From Clostridium sp. UBA2485 (lineage in GTDB: Bacteria; Bacillota; Clostridia; Clostridiales; Clostridiaceae), in NCBI RefSeq assembly GCF_002341865.1, contig NZ_DDOV01000103.1, positions 24,331 through 29,831 on the forward strand: DNA of 5,501 nucleotides, read 5' to 3'. A program made the translations under genes and the position numbers. How positions within the stretch are numbered: the first letter of the stretch is position 1; each line of letters opens with the position of its first letter. A model generated the notes under the pieces. That model did not search any database. It worked only from the letters and a program-made list of their open reading frames with translations, and had not been told where the DNA came from. Positions 1 through 5,501 of the stretch are shown in pieces.

Positions 1-885
1 AATTGCTTTTCTACCTTCTTTTGATTCTACAAAATTCATAGCTGCTTTTACTTTAGGAAGCATTGAACCTGGTGCAAAATGTCCTTCTTGTATATATTTT
101 TCTGCATCACTTAATGTTAAATTTGAAAGATTCTTTTGATCTGACTTTCCGAAATTAATAGCTACTTGCTCTACAGCTGTTAATACAATAAATGTATCAG
201 CATTTAATAGCTGTGCGATTTTACAAGATGCAAAGTCTTTATCAATTACTGCTGGTACGCCTTCAAGAATTCCGTTTCCTTTATCTATTACTGGTATACC
301 ACCGCCACCAACAGTAATAACAACATGGCCTGCATCAACTAAAGTTCTGATAATTGGTTCTTCAACTACAGATACTGGCATAGGTGAAGGAACTACTCTT
401 CTCCATCCTCTATTAGAATCTTCTTTCATTGCATATCCTTTTTCTTGTATTAATTTTTGTGCTTGCTCTTCTGTAAAAAATGAACCTACTGGTTTGGTAG
501 GATTTTTAAACCCTTCATCATCTTTATCAACTACAACTTGAGTTATAACTGTTGCAACTTCTTTATTTATACTTCTCTTTTTAAGTTCTTCCCTTATAGC
601 CTGTTGAAGATGGTATCCAATATATCCTTGGCTCATAGCTCCACATTCTGGGAAAGGCATTATTGGATTATTTTCATTTACATATGCTGCAATTTCATAA
701 GTAGCTACAATTTGACCTACTTGAGGCCCATTACCATGTGCTACAATTACCTCATGTCCTTCTTGGATTAAATCTACAATAGCCTGTGAAGTTTCTTTTG
801 CTGTTATTAGTTGTGCCTCCGCTGTAGTATCTTTTGGATTGGCTTGAAGTGCATTTCCCCCAAGTGCTATTACTATTCTTGACAT
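1..885 (-). CDS. arcC: Carbamate kinase, C-terminus cut off by window edge
   Basis: Last enzyme of the ADI pathway: carbamoyl phosphate + ADP gives ATP + carbamate (then NH3 + CO2), in the cytoplasm. The frame is open for 295 codons from ATG 885-883 to base 1 with no stop. The family is usually about 310-315 residues, so roughly 15-20 are missing beyond the left edge. Amino acid kinase fold motifs appear in order: ALGGNAL (7-13), HGNGPQVG (50-57), CGAMSQGYIGY (81-91), PVGSFF in the carbamate-kinase subdomain (132-137), RRVVPSPMP (162-170), VGGGGIPV (192-199), AVIDKD (212-217, with the conserved Lys216), LTAVEQV (235-241) and GSMLPKV (273-279). The start is fixed by AGGAG at 894-898, 8 bases before the ATG. 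Only 28 bases separate it from the arcD stop, so the two are surely co-transcribed. The operon's own terminator must lie left of the window. Confidence 0.96.
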   Translation of the reverse strand, partial: MSRIVIALGGNALQANPKDTTAEAQLITAKETSQAIVDLIQEGHEVIVAHGNGPQVGQIVATYEIAAYVNENNPIMPFPECGAMSQGYIGYHLQQAIREELKKRSINKEVATVITQVVVDKDDEGFKNPTKPVGSFFTEEQAQKLIQEKGYAMKEDSNRGWRRVVPSPMPVSVVEEPIIRTLVDAGHVVITVGGGGIPVIDKGNGILEGVPAVIDKDFASCKIAQLLNADTFIVLTAVEQVAINFGKSDQKNLSNLTLSDAEKYIQEGHFAPGSMLPKVKAAMNFVESKEGRKAI

Positions 886-913
886 TTATAATTCTCCTTT
901 CTTTATAAATACT

Positions 914-2323
914 CTAGTATAACTTTATTTTTCCTGTTCCAATCATTACTATCATAAATATTGCTAATAATATTATTATCCCCATTGCTCCTTTTTCTTT
1001 TGAAGTAATTTCTTTATTTTTTTCTTTTTTAGCTTTTATGTAAATGCCTATTCCTAATGCATACATTATTAGCGCCGCACCTAAATACTGTAGTCCTACT
1101 GCAAAAATTACATATAAAGAATAGGCTGAGGAAGCTATTGATATAATCATATCTTTATATCCCAATTTATCTTCTTTTGAAACTTTAATAGCATATAAAC
1201 TTGAAAATAAATATGGAATTAATATACAAGTAGTAGCAATTAAAAATACATTATTATATGCTGTTTGAAGTGCTGGTAAAAGCAGTGATAGTAAAAAAAT
1301 TTGAATTAATATGTCTGTTAATAATAATGAATTTGAAGGTGCTCCATTTTTATTTTGTTTCATAAACCATTTTGGCATTGTTCCACCTTTTGCAGCGACA
1401 TAGGGAATTTCTGCTGCAAGCATTACCCAACTAATTAAACAGCCTAATAGAGAAATAATTAGTCCTAATTTAACTATTACTGGCCCTGATCTACCTATTA
1501 CCGTTCTTCCTAGCACATCGGCAAGTGGAGTTTGTGAATTTAAAAGTATTTCTCCTGGAACTACCCCCATTGATACTACGGAAACAAGCATATATAAAGC
1601 TAATGTTATAACTAAGCTTAAAATTGTTGCAGCTCCAACAATTTTAGATGATTTAGCTTTTTCTGATAATACAGTAGCAGCCTCTACTCCAATAAAGCAC
1701 CATAAGATGATCCCCATTGCACTATTAACTTGTTTAAATAAGTTTGTCTGCTCACCGGTAGCAACAAGTATTGATTTCCAATTTTCTACATTAAATATTT
1801 TTAAATCAAATACAGTAAATCCTAAGATAATCACTAATAATAGTGGAATTACTTTTGCAACTGTTGCTATTGCATTTATTATACCTGCACTTTTAGTTCC
1901 TTTTAACTGAATCCAATGTACTGTCCAAAGTATTAAAGATGCTATTAAAAATGATATTAGAGGCCTCATTTCACCAACTAAACTATTTAAGGTTTTAAAC
2001 ATAAGAATAAAAAAAGCGACATTTCCAAGCCATGCACTTAGCCAATATCCCCAAGCTGAATTAAAACCTGTAAAGTCGCCAAATCCTTCCTTAGCATAAG
2101 TAAAAATTCCTCCTATAAGTTTTGGCCTTTTGTTTGCAAGTAATTGAAATACTAAAGCTAAAAATATAACTCCAATACCACCAATAGTCCAGGATAATAA
2201 CACTGCCTGTGGATTTGTATTACTAATAAGATCAGTAGGACTGTTAAATATTCCCCCACCAATCATTGAGCCTACTCCAAGAGCAACTAATAACGATAAT
2301 CCTAACTTTTTATCACCATCCAT
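914..2323 (-). CDS. arcD: Arginine/ornithine antiporter, APC superfamily
   Basis: Integral membrane exchanger expected to bring in arginine and release the ornithine made by ArcB, with no net energy cost. The protein is 469 residues and very hydrophobic. Segment 1 (about 8-27) contains GSMIGGGIF (18-26), the broken-helix substrate loop typical of the basic amino acid/polyamine antiporter (APA) family. FIGVEAATVLSEKAK (210-224) is the conserved stretch at segment 6. By eye there are about 13 membrane segments, near 8-27, 41-63, 88-110, 120-139, 147-171, 202-218, 229-252, 281-305, 333-350, 356-378, 391-412, 414-430 and 446-463, which fits ArcD-type proteins. A charged Lys/Glu-rich loop (430-445) precedes the last one. 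AGGAG at 2332-2336, 8 bases before the ATG, supports the start. The arginine/ornithine assignment rests on family plus position between arcB and arcC; another amino acid exchange (e.g. lysine or agmatine) is not excluded by sequence alone. Unlike the other genes it is preceded by a 560-base gap. Confidence 0.88.
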   Translation of the reverse strand: MDGDKKLGLSLLVALGVGSMIGGGIFNSPTDLISNTNPQAVLLSWTIGGIGVIFLALVFQLLANKRPKLIGGIFTYAKEGFGDFTGFNSAWGYWLSAWLGNVAFFILMFKTLNSLVGEMRPLISFLIASLILWTVHWIQLKGTKSAGIINAIATVAKVIPLLLVIILGFTVFDLKIFNVENWKSILVATGEQTNLFKQVNSAMGIILWCFIGVEAATVLSEKAKSSKIVGAATILSLVITLALYMLVSVVSMGVVPGEILLNSQTPLADVLGRTVIGRSGPVIVKLGLIISLLGCLISWVMLAAEIPYVAAKGGTMPKWFMKQNKNGAPSNSLLLTDILIQIFLLSLLLPALQTAYNNVFLIATTCILIPYLFSSLYAIKVSKEDKLGYKDMIISIASSAYSLYVIFAVGLQYLGAALIMYALGIGIYIKAKKEKNKEITSKEKGAMGIIILLAIFMIVMIGTGKIKLY

Positions 2324-2364
2324 TTGTTTTGCTCCTTTTCTTTAGTCTTATTATTTTTAAAAAG

Positions 2365-2387
2365 CTCCAAAAGTTTTGACCATGGAG
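2365..2387 (-). terminator. Candidate terminator or attenuator hairpin in the arcD leader
   Basis: On the minus strand CTCCA (2387-2383) pairs with TGGAG (2369-2365) across a 13-base loop. After one mismatch a further AAG/CTT-type pairing can extend the stem. The 3' arm is followed by CTTTTTAAAAA, a short U-run in RNA. It lies about 40 bases upstream of the arcD start codon. The stem is short and the U-run is only five bases, so it could be a weak or leaky terminator that lowers arcD-arcC relative to arcAB, or chance. A perfect intrinsic terminator would have a longer GC-rich stem. Confidence 0.35.
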
Positions 2388-2480
2388 TCTTAACAATAAT
2401 TCGTATTTTTCATTCATAGAAAAAATTTTGTGCGATTGAAGCTAATTTTTTACAAATTAATTTCTTTAACTGATTTTTTA

Positions 2481-2620
2481 CTACCAATTATGTTGTAGGA
2501 GTGGAACATTGTTCGTCAGTTTTTTGCATATATAATACAATCAAATACTACCACCATAATTATATAAATATGATTTGACTTTTTTGAAGAACACTGTTCC
2601 CCCCTACAGGTTAATCAATA
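2481..2620. repeat. Element A: MITE-like inverted repeat
   Basis: The left arm is TGTAGGAGTGGAACATTGTT (from 2494). The right arm, read on the minus strand from 2608, is TGTAGGGGGGAACAGTGTTC. They match over about 25 bases with three substitutions and one single-base gap. Pairing continues more weakly outward: CTAccaATTAtgt on the left against CTAttgATTAacc on the right. Each arm also holds its own small palindrome around GAACA/TGTTC. The 65-base centre is AT-rich and non-coding, with a perfect TATAAT on each strand (2531-2536 plus; 2564-2559 minus) lacking a good -35. No transposase and no clear target-site duplication were found. The arm motif recalls dispersed palindromic units seen in Firmicute genomes, but that comparison is from memory. 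Confidence 0.65.
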
Positions 2621-2623
2621 GAG

Positions 2624-2792
2624 AATTAACAATGGACAATTAAAAATTAAGGTAGAAATTAGTTCTAGCAAACTAATTTCTTAGAAAAGATTTTTTAAGA
2701 AAGATGACATAGTCACTTTAAAAATAAATGATTCTAAATTTCTCAGCTTTTGCTGAGAAATATCCATAATTCTTCATTATTCATTCTGAATT
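2624..2792. repeat. Element B: cloverleaf-like palindromic element
   Basis: Its ends form an imperfect 29-bp terminal inverted repeat: 2624-2652 pairs with 2792-2764, with 22 of 29 matches, and both ends have the form AATTnAnAATGnAnAAT. Inside are three hairpins that touch without spacers. Hairpin 1 (2655-2680) has a perfect 10-bp stem, GAAATTAGTT/AACTAATTTC, with a six-base loop. The central arm (2681-2737) closes with TTAGAA/TTCTAA and is tipped by TGAC-ATA-GTCA, with imperfect pairing between. Hairpin 2 (2738-2761) has a perfect 10-bp stem, ATTTCTCAGC/GCTGAGAAAT, with a TTTT loop. Only two unpaired bases sit at each side of the outer stem (2653-2654, 2762-2763). There is no coding capacity. 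It would be transcribed in the arc mRNA, so it may fold as RNA, but could equally be a mobile DNA palindrome. Confidence 0.65.
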
Positions 2793-2883
2793 TGCATTCA
2801 TGGTAAAAATTTTATTATGGAAGTTAAAATCATGCATAAGTTAAACTTTCATTAAGGAACCCTATATATCTATATGTCTTAAT

Positions 2884-3882
2884 TTATTGTCCCAATGTAG
2901 CAACCATTACTGCTTTAATAGTATGCATTCTGTTTTCAGCCTCATCAAATACTATTGAATGCTTACTTTCGAAAACTTCATCTGTAGCTTCCATAGCTTC
3001 TAAGCCAAATTTTTCGTTTATCTCTTTTCCTACAGTAGTTTTTAAATCATGAAATGATGGTAAACAGTGCATGAACTTAACATTTTCATTACCTGTCTTA
3101 TTTAACATTTCCATATTTACTTGATATGGCTGTAATAATTTTATTCTTTCTTCCCAAACCTCTGGTGCTTCTCCCATAGATACCCAAACGTCAGTATAGA
3201 TAACATCTGCACCTTTAACGCCTTCATCAATATTATCTGTTATAGTAATTTTGGCACCTGTTTCTTTTGCTATTTCTTCACATTTAGATACTAGATGCTC
3301 TTCTGGGAATAGACTCTTTGGAGATACAATTCTAAAATCCATACCCATCTTAGCTGCACCAATCATTAGAGCATTTGCCATGTTATTTCTTCCATCACCA
3401 CTGTAAACAAATATAACTTTATTTAATGGTTTATCAAAGTATTCAGTTATTGTTAAAAAGTCTGCTAAAATTTGAGTTGGATGATCCTCATTAGTTAATC
3501 CATTCCAAACTGGCACTCCTGAATACTTAGCTAACTCTTCAACTATTTCTTGACCAAAGCCCCTGTATTCAATACCGTCATACATTCTTCCAAGTACTCT
3601 TGCTGTATCAGCTATTGACTCTTTTTTACCCATTTGGCTTCCTGTTGGTCCAAGATATGTTACATGTGCACCTTGATCATATGCTGCAACTTCAAAGGCA
3701 CATCTTGTTCTTGTTGAATCTTTTTCAAAAAGTAGTACTATATTTTTTCCTTTTAGTTTTTGTTCTTCTGTTCCTGCATATTTTGCTCTTTTAAGATCTC
3801 TTGATAAGTCAAGAAAATATTTTATTTCCTTTGGTGTAAAATCCATTAAAGTTAAAAAATGTTTGTTTCTTAAGTTAAACAT
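2884..3882 (-). CDS. arcB: Ornithine carbamoyltransferase, catabolic type
   Basis: Second ADI enzyme: citrulline + phosphate gives ornithine + carbamoyl phosphate, the substrate of ArcC. It is cytosolic. Length is 332 residues, matching catabolic ArcB proteins (about 330-340) rather than shorter biosynthetic ArgF forms (about 305-315). Carbamoyl-phosphate site: STRTR (56-60), QMGKKES (83-89), HPTQ (134-137). Ornithine/citrulline loop: DVWVSMGE (231-238, with SMG). Active-site HCLP (272-275) is followed by SFHDLKTTVGKEI, also usual in ArcB. All key residues are present. AGGAGG at 3890-3895, 7 bases before the ATG, sets the start. It begins 35 bases after the arcA stop, so co-transcription is near certain. 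The catabolic direction is inferred from length and from its place between arcA and arcD-arcC; the fold itself would also permit biosynthesis. Confidence 0.94.
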   Translation of the reverse strand: MFNLRNKHFLTLMDFTPKEIKYFLDLSRDLKRAKYAGTEEQKLKGKNIVLLFEKDSTRTRCAFEVAAYDQGAHVTYLGPTGSQMGKKESIADTARVLGRMYDGIEYRGFGQEIVEELAKYSGVPVWNGLTNEDHPTQILADFLTITEYFDKPLNKVIFVYSGDGRNNMANALMIGAAKMGMDFRIVSPKSLFPEEHLVSKCEEIAKETGAKITITDNIDEGVKGADVIYTDVWVSMGEAPEVWEERIKLLQPYQVNMEMLNKTGNENVKFMHCLPSFHDLKTTVGKEINEKFGLEAMEATDEVFESKHSIVFDEAENRMHTIKAVMVATLGQ

Positions 3883-3917
3883 AATTTTTCCTCCTAAATT
3901 TTTTATATAAGTATCTT

Positions 3918-5144
3918 TTACTCTAAGTTACTTCTATTTAAAGGCATACTCATACATCTTGGGCCGCCTCTACCTCTTGAAAGTTCTGAACTTGGCATTG
4001 TTATAACATTAACTCCACGTTTGCTTAAAGCCTCATTTGTTACATAGTTTCTTTCATAAGTTAGAACTTTACCTGGAGATATTGCTAAAGTATTGGAGCC
4101 ATCATTCCATTGTTCTCTTGCAGATATTATTTCATCACCATTTCCGCATCTTATTAAATCTACAGCTGATAAGCTTAATGCATCTTTTAAGACATTATCT
4201 AATGTATTTTTATTATGAGTAATATCTAATCTTCCATTCTTTCCTTTTGTAATTTCAAAAACATTCAGTGGTCCTTCTATTCCTGGATGTATAGTAAACT
4301 TATCATAATCAACCATAGTAAATACCGTATCAAGGTGCATAAATGCTCTACGTACTGGTATTTCAAAGACTAATACTTTTTCAAAAGAAGTATTAGCATC
4401 AAATAAGTTTTTCGCTATAAATTCAATTGCCTCTGGTGAAGTTCTCTCGCTACAACCTATAGCAACGATTTTATCTGACAATACTAATTCATCTCCACCT
4501 TCCGAACTACTTTGAAATCCTCTATCATACCATAGTGGAATTTCAGAAAGTTTAAAGTCTTTATGGTATTTATGGATATATTTCATAAACAGAGTTTCTC
4601 TTCTTCTTGCTGAAGTTTTCATCGTATTGATTATTAGTCCATTTCCTACTGCCGCTGCTGGATCTCTTGTAAAGTACAAATTTGGCATAGGATCTAAATA
4701 AAATGGATATTTATCTTCCATAAGTTCTCTTAGAGAACGTCTTGTTTTTATTTGTATTTGTTCTTTTCTTACTCCAGCCATAAGAGTATCAACCATATCT
4801 TTAGTTGACTGGGAAATCAAATATTGATATAGCGCCTCATATATATCCATATTATTAATGTGACTTTCTTTTAAAAACTGATTTAAGAATTCATCCTTTA
4901 CTTTCTTATCTTCCAAAGCCTCTGCTGCTAAGTTTTCTAAATATAATACTTCTACACCATTTTCTCTTAATATTTCAGCAAACCTGTCATGTTCCTTTTT
5001 AGCTATTTCTAAATATGGAATATCATCAAAAAGTAACCTTTCTAGATGTTCAGGAACTAAATTTTCTATTTCATTTCCTGGTCTATGTAACATTACTTTA
5101 TTGAGTTTTCCAATTTCAGACGTAACGTTTATAAAGCTCTCCAT
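3918..5144 (-). CDS. arcA: Arginine deiminase
   Basis: First ADI enzyme: L-arginine + H2O gives citrulline + NH3, in the cytoplasm. It is 408 residues, the normal family length. The catalytic set of the guanidino-group-modifying superfamily is complete: Asp161 in FTRDP (158-162), Glu215 in SSEGGDE (213-219), Arg234 in CSERTS (231-236), His270 and Asp272 in FMHLDTVFT (268-276), and nucleophile Cys397 in GRGGPRCMSMP (391-401). The N-terminus (NVTSEIGKLNKVMLHRPG, 6-23) is the standard first strand. These residues correspond in order to the known Asp/Glu/His/Asp/Cys set of the Pseudomonas enzyme. AGGAGG at 5152-5157, 7 bases before the ATG, fixes the start. It is the first gene of the visible operon, with about 200 bases of gene-free DNA and then a strong terminator-like hairpin upstream. 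Confidence 0.97.
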   Translation of the reverse strand: MESFINVTSEIGKLNKVMLHRPGNEIENLVPEHLERLLFDDIPYLEIAKKEHDRFAEILRENGVEVLYLENLAAEALEDKKVKDEFLNQFLKESHINNMDIYEALYQYLISQSTKDMVDTLMAGVRKEQIQIKTRRSLRELMEDKYPFYLDPMPNLYFTRDPAAAVGNGLIINTMKTSARRRETLFMKYIHKYHKDFKLSEIPLWYDRGFQSSSEGGDELVLSDKIVAIGCSERTSPEAIEFIAKNLFDANTSFEKVLVFEIPVRRAFMHLDTVFTMVDYDKFTIHPGIEGPLNVFEITKGKNGRLDITHNKNTLDNVLKDALSLSAVDLIRCGNGDEIISAREQWNDGSNTLAISPGKVLTYERNYVTNEALSKRGVNVITMPSSELSRGRGGPRCMSMPLNRSNLE

Positions 5145-5350
5145 ATGTTTTCCTCCTTGTTTTATTATTTATAGGTTGTTGAATAACTAATTTTTACAAG
5201 TGATTATTTAAGAAAAATATATTTATATTTTTTATTACTATCATTAGCTACAATACATTATTTATCTCTATACACAATGTAGTATTATTTAATGCTGATT
5301 AAAATATACTTATTTGTAGTGTGATTTAAGTTCTCTATATTTTATAATAA
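5145..5350 (-). promoter_or_regulatory. arcA upstream region, probable operon promoter
   Basis: Gene-free, very AT-rich DNA between the arcA start and the hairpin at 5351-5394. Transcription of the arc operon should begin here, but no textbook sigma-A promoter is visible. The nearest candidates on the minus strand are TTGTAG (5253-5248) with TATAAA (5227-5222), and TTGTAA (5199-5194) with TATAAA (5173-5168). Both have a 20-base spacer, longer than optimal, and the second would leave almost no leader before the ribosome-binding site. An imperfect dyad, AATACATT (5252-5259) with AATGTAGTATT (5276-5286), could be an operator. A TGAAT half-site at 5180-5184 loosely resembles an ArgR box, without a good second half. 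The promoter is inferred from position; the exact elements are uncertain. Confidence 0.45.
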
Positions 5351-5394
5351 AAAGTGCATTAAAGTAGATATTATAATCTACTTTAATGCACTTT
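5351..5394. terminator. Perfect 19-bp hairpin, likely bidirectional terminator
   Basis: AAAGTGCATTAAAGTAGAT (5351-5369) is exactly complementary to 5376-5394, leaving a six-base loop. On the plus strand it is followed by CATTTTTTT; on the minus strand by TTATTATAAAA after the terminal TTT of the stem. This is the form of a Rho-independent terminator usable in either direction. No gene on the plus strand ends before it. The likelier role is therefore to stop leftward transcripts from a gene beyond the right edge, insulating the arcA promoter. The stem is AT-rich but long and perfect. Confidence 0.7.
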
Positions 5395-5430
5395 CATTTT
5401 TTTAATAATTTTCATTTTATAAATTGTAAT

Positions 5431-5501
5431 GAACCGTCCACACCTACAGCAATTAAGAATTAAGTATGAAGAATTAATTATTATGGTGGAAATTAGTTTT
5501 A
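5431..5501. repeat. Second copy of the A/B repeat junction, runs off the right edge
   Basis: Bases 5431-5448, read on the minus strand, give TGTAGGTGTGGACGGTTC, matching the arm of element A (TGTAGGAGTGGAACATTGTT) at its outer end. Directly after CTACAG comes 5451-5501, which matches the left end of element B: an AATTAAGAATTAAG terminal motif, then ATGGTGG, then GAAATTAGTT (5489-5498). The last motif is identical to the 5' arm of element B's hairpin 1. Over the last 17 bases, 15 agree with 2651-2667. Order and orientation are the same as at 2600-2667. The rest of this copy, with its other hairpins, would lie beyond the window. No clear left half of element A was found before 5431. Confidence 0.6.

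Larger units (their letters stand above)
2324..2883. other. 560-base gene-free gap between arcB and arcD
   Basis: The other two gaps in the operon are 28 and 35 bases; this one is 560. No open frame of useful length with a ribosome-binding site lies in it on either strand. Contents, left to right: the arcD ribosome-binding site; a small hairpin with a T-run (2365-2387); about 90 bases of plain AT-rich DNA; palindromic element A (2481-2620); palindromic element B (2624-2792); and about 90 bases next to the arcB stop. In that last stretch the only structure seen is a weak pairing of TGCAT (2793-2797) with ATGCA (2832-2836) and ATTTTA (2809-2814) with TAAAAT (2825-2830). No convincing terminator directly follows arcB. 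The expansion is best explained by repeat insertion. Confidence 0.8.

Noticed and set aside
538..771. Plus-strand open frame opposite arcC
   Set aside because: It lies wholly within arcC, which has every carbamate kinase motif. Its protein is low-complexity and resembles no family; there is no reason to call it a gene.
1707..1910. Plus-strand open frame opposite arcD
   Set aside because: Antisense shadow of a membrane protein gene; no independent support.
2509..2536. Plus-strand promoter inside element A (TTGTTC, 16 bases, TATAAT)
   Set aside because: The -10 is perfect but the -35 is poor, TATAAT is common by chance in DNA this AT-rich, and no plus-strand gene follows.
2590..2608. T-box-like string (TAGGGGGGAACAGTG, minus strand) upstream of arcD
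   Set aside because: It loosely recalls the T-box AGGGTGGNACC core. It is, however, one arm of an inverted repeat, occurs on both strands and again at 5431-5448, and has no specifier stem or antiterminator context.
2624..2792. tRNA or tRNA-like gene, because of the cloverleaf layout
   Set aside because: It is far longer than a tRNA, stem lengths do not fit, and the conserved D-loop and T-loop (GGTTCRA) sequences are absent.
3600..3794. Plus-strand open frame opposite arcB
   Set aside because: Leu/Phe-rich shadow of arcB codons; no ribosome-binding site or family features seen.
4037..4222. Plus-strand open frame opposite arcA
   Set aside because: Leu/His-rich shadow of arcA codons; no support.
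5178..5200. ArgR box upstream of arcA
   Set aside because: Only one TGAAT half-site is present and the second half does not match, so it is not called as an operator.
5315..5335. Possible left arm (TGTAGTGTG...GTTC) partnering the repeat arm at 5431-5448
   Set aside because: Only about nine bases plus GTTC agree, with different spacing. In this AT-rich stretch that is too weak to define a full element around the hairpin at 5351-5394.

Overview
The window is strongly AT-rich. Genes are closely spaced, all read on the minus strand, and carry AGGAG/AGGAGG ribosome-binding sites 7-8 bases before their ATG starts. Base composition, these ribosome-binding sites and the protein sequences point to a low-GC Firmicute, most likely a Clostridium sensu lato. 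The species cannot be settled from this window.

The coding content is an arginine deiminase (ADI) fermentation cluster. In transcription order, right to left, it runs arcA (arginine deiminase, 5144-3918), arcB (catabolic ornithine carbamoyltransferase, 3882-2884), arcD (arginine/ornithine antiporter, 2323-914) and arcC (carbamate kinase, from 885 and cut off by the left edge). Together they import arginine in exchange for ornithine and convert it to ornithine, ammonia and CO2. One ATP is made per arginine, and the ammonia raises cytoplasmic pH. All expected catalytic motifs are present, so the pathway looks intact. No regulator gene (argR or a Crp/Fnr type) lies in the window.

Layout: 1-885 arcC; 886-913 short gap; 914-2323 arcD; 2324-2883 an unusual 560-base gap inside the operon; 2884-3882 arcB; 3883-3917 short gap; 3918-5144 arcA; 5145-5350 probable arcA promoter/leader region; 5351-5394 a perfect 19-bp-stem terminator-like hairpin; 5431-5501 the start of a repeat that runs off the right edge.

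The part that goes beyond a standard arc operon is non-coding. The arcB-arcD gap holds two abutting palindromic elements. Element A (2481-2620) is a MITE-like inverted repeat. Element B (2624-2792) folds on paper into a four-way junction: an outer 29-bp imperfect terminal repeat enclosing three hairpins with no bases between them. The A-right-end/B-left-end junction recurs in the same orientation at 5431-5501, beyond arcA. The arcA-arcB segment therefore lies between two direct copies of a composite repeat. These repeats look like dispersed non-autonomous elements; no transposase is present. Their family and any regulatory effect on arcD-arcC are inference.
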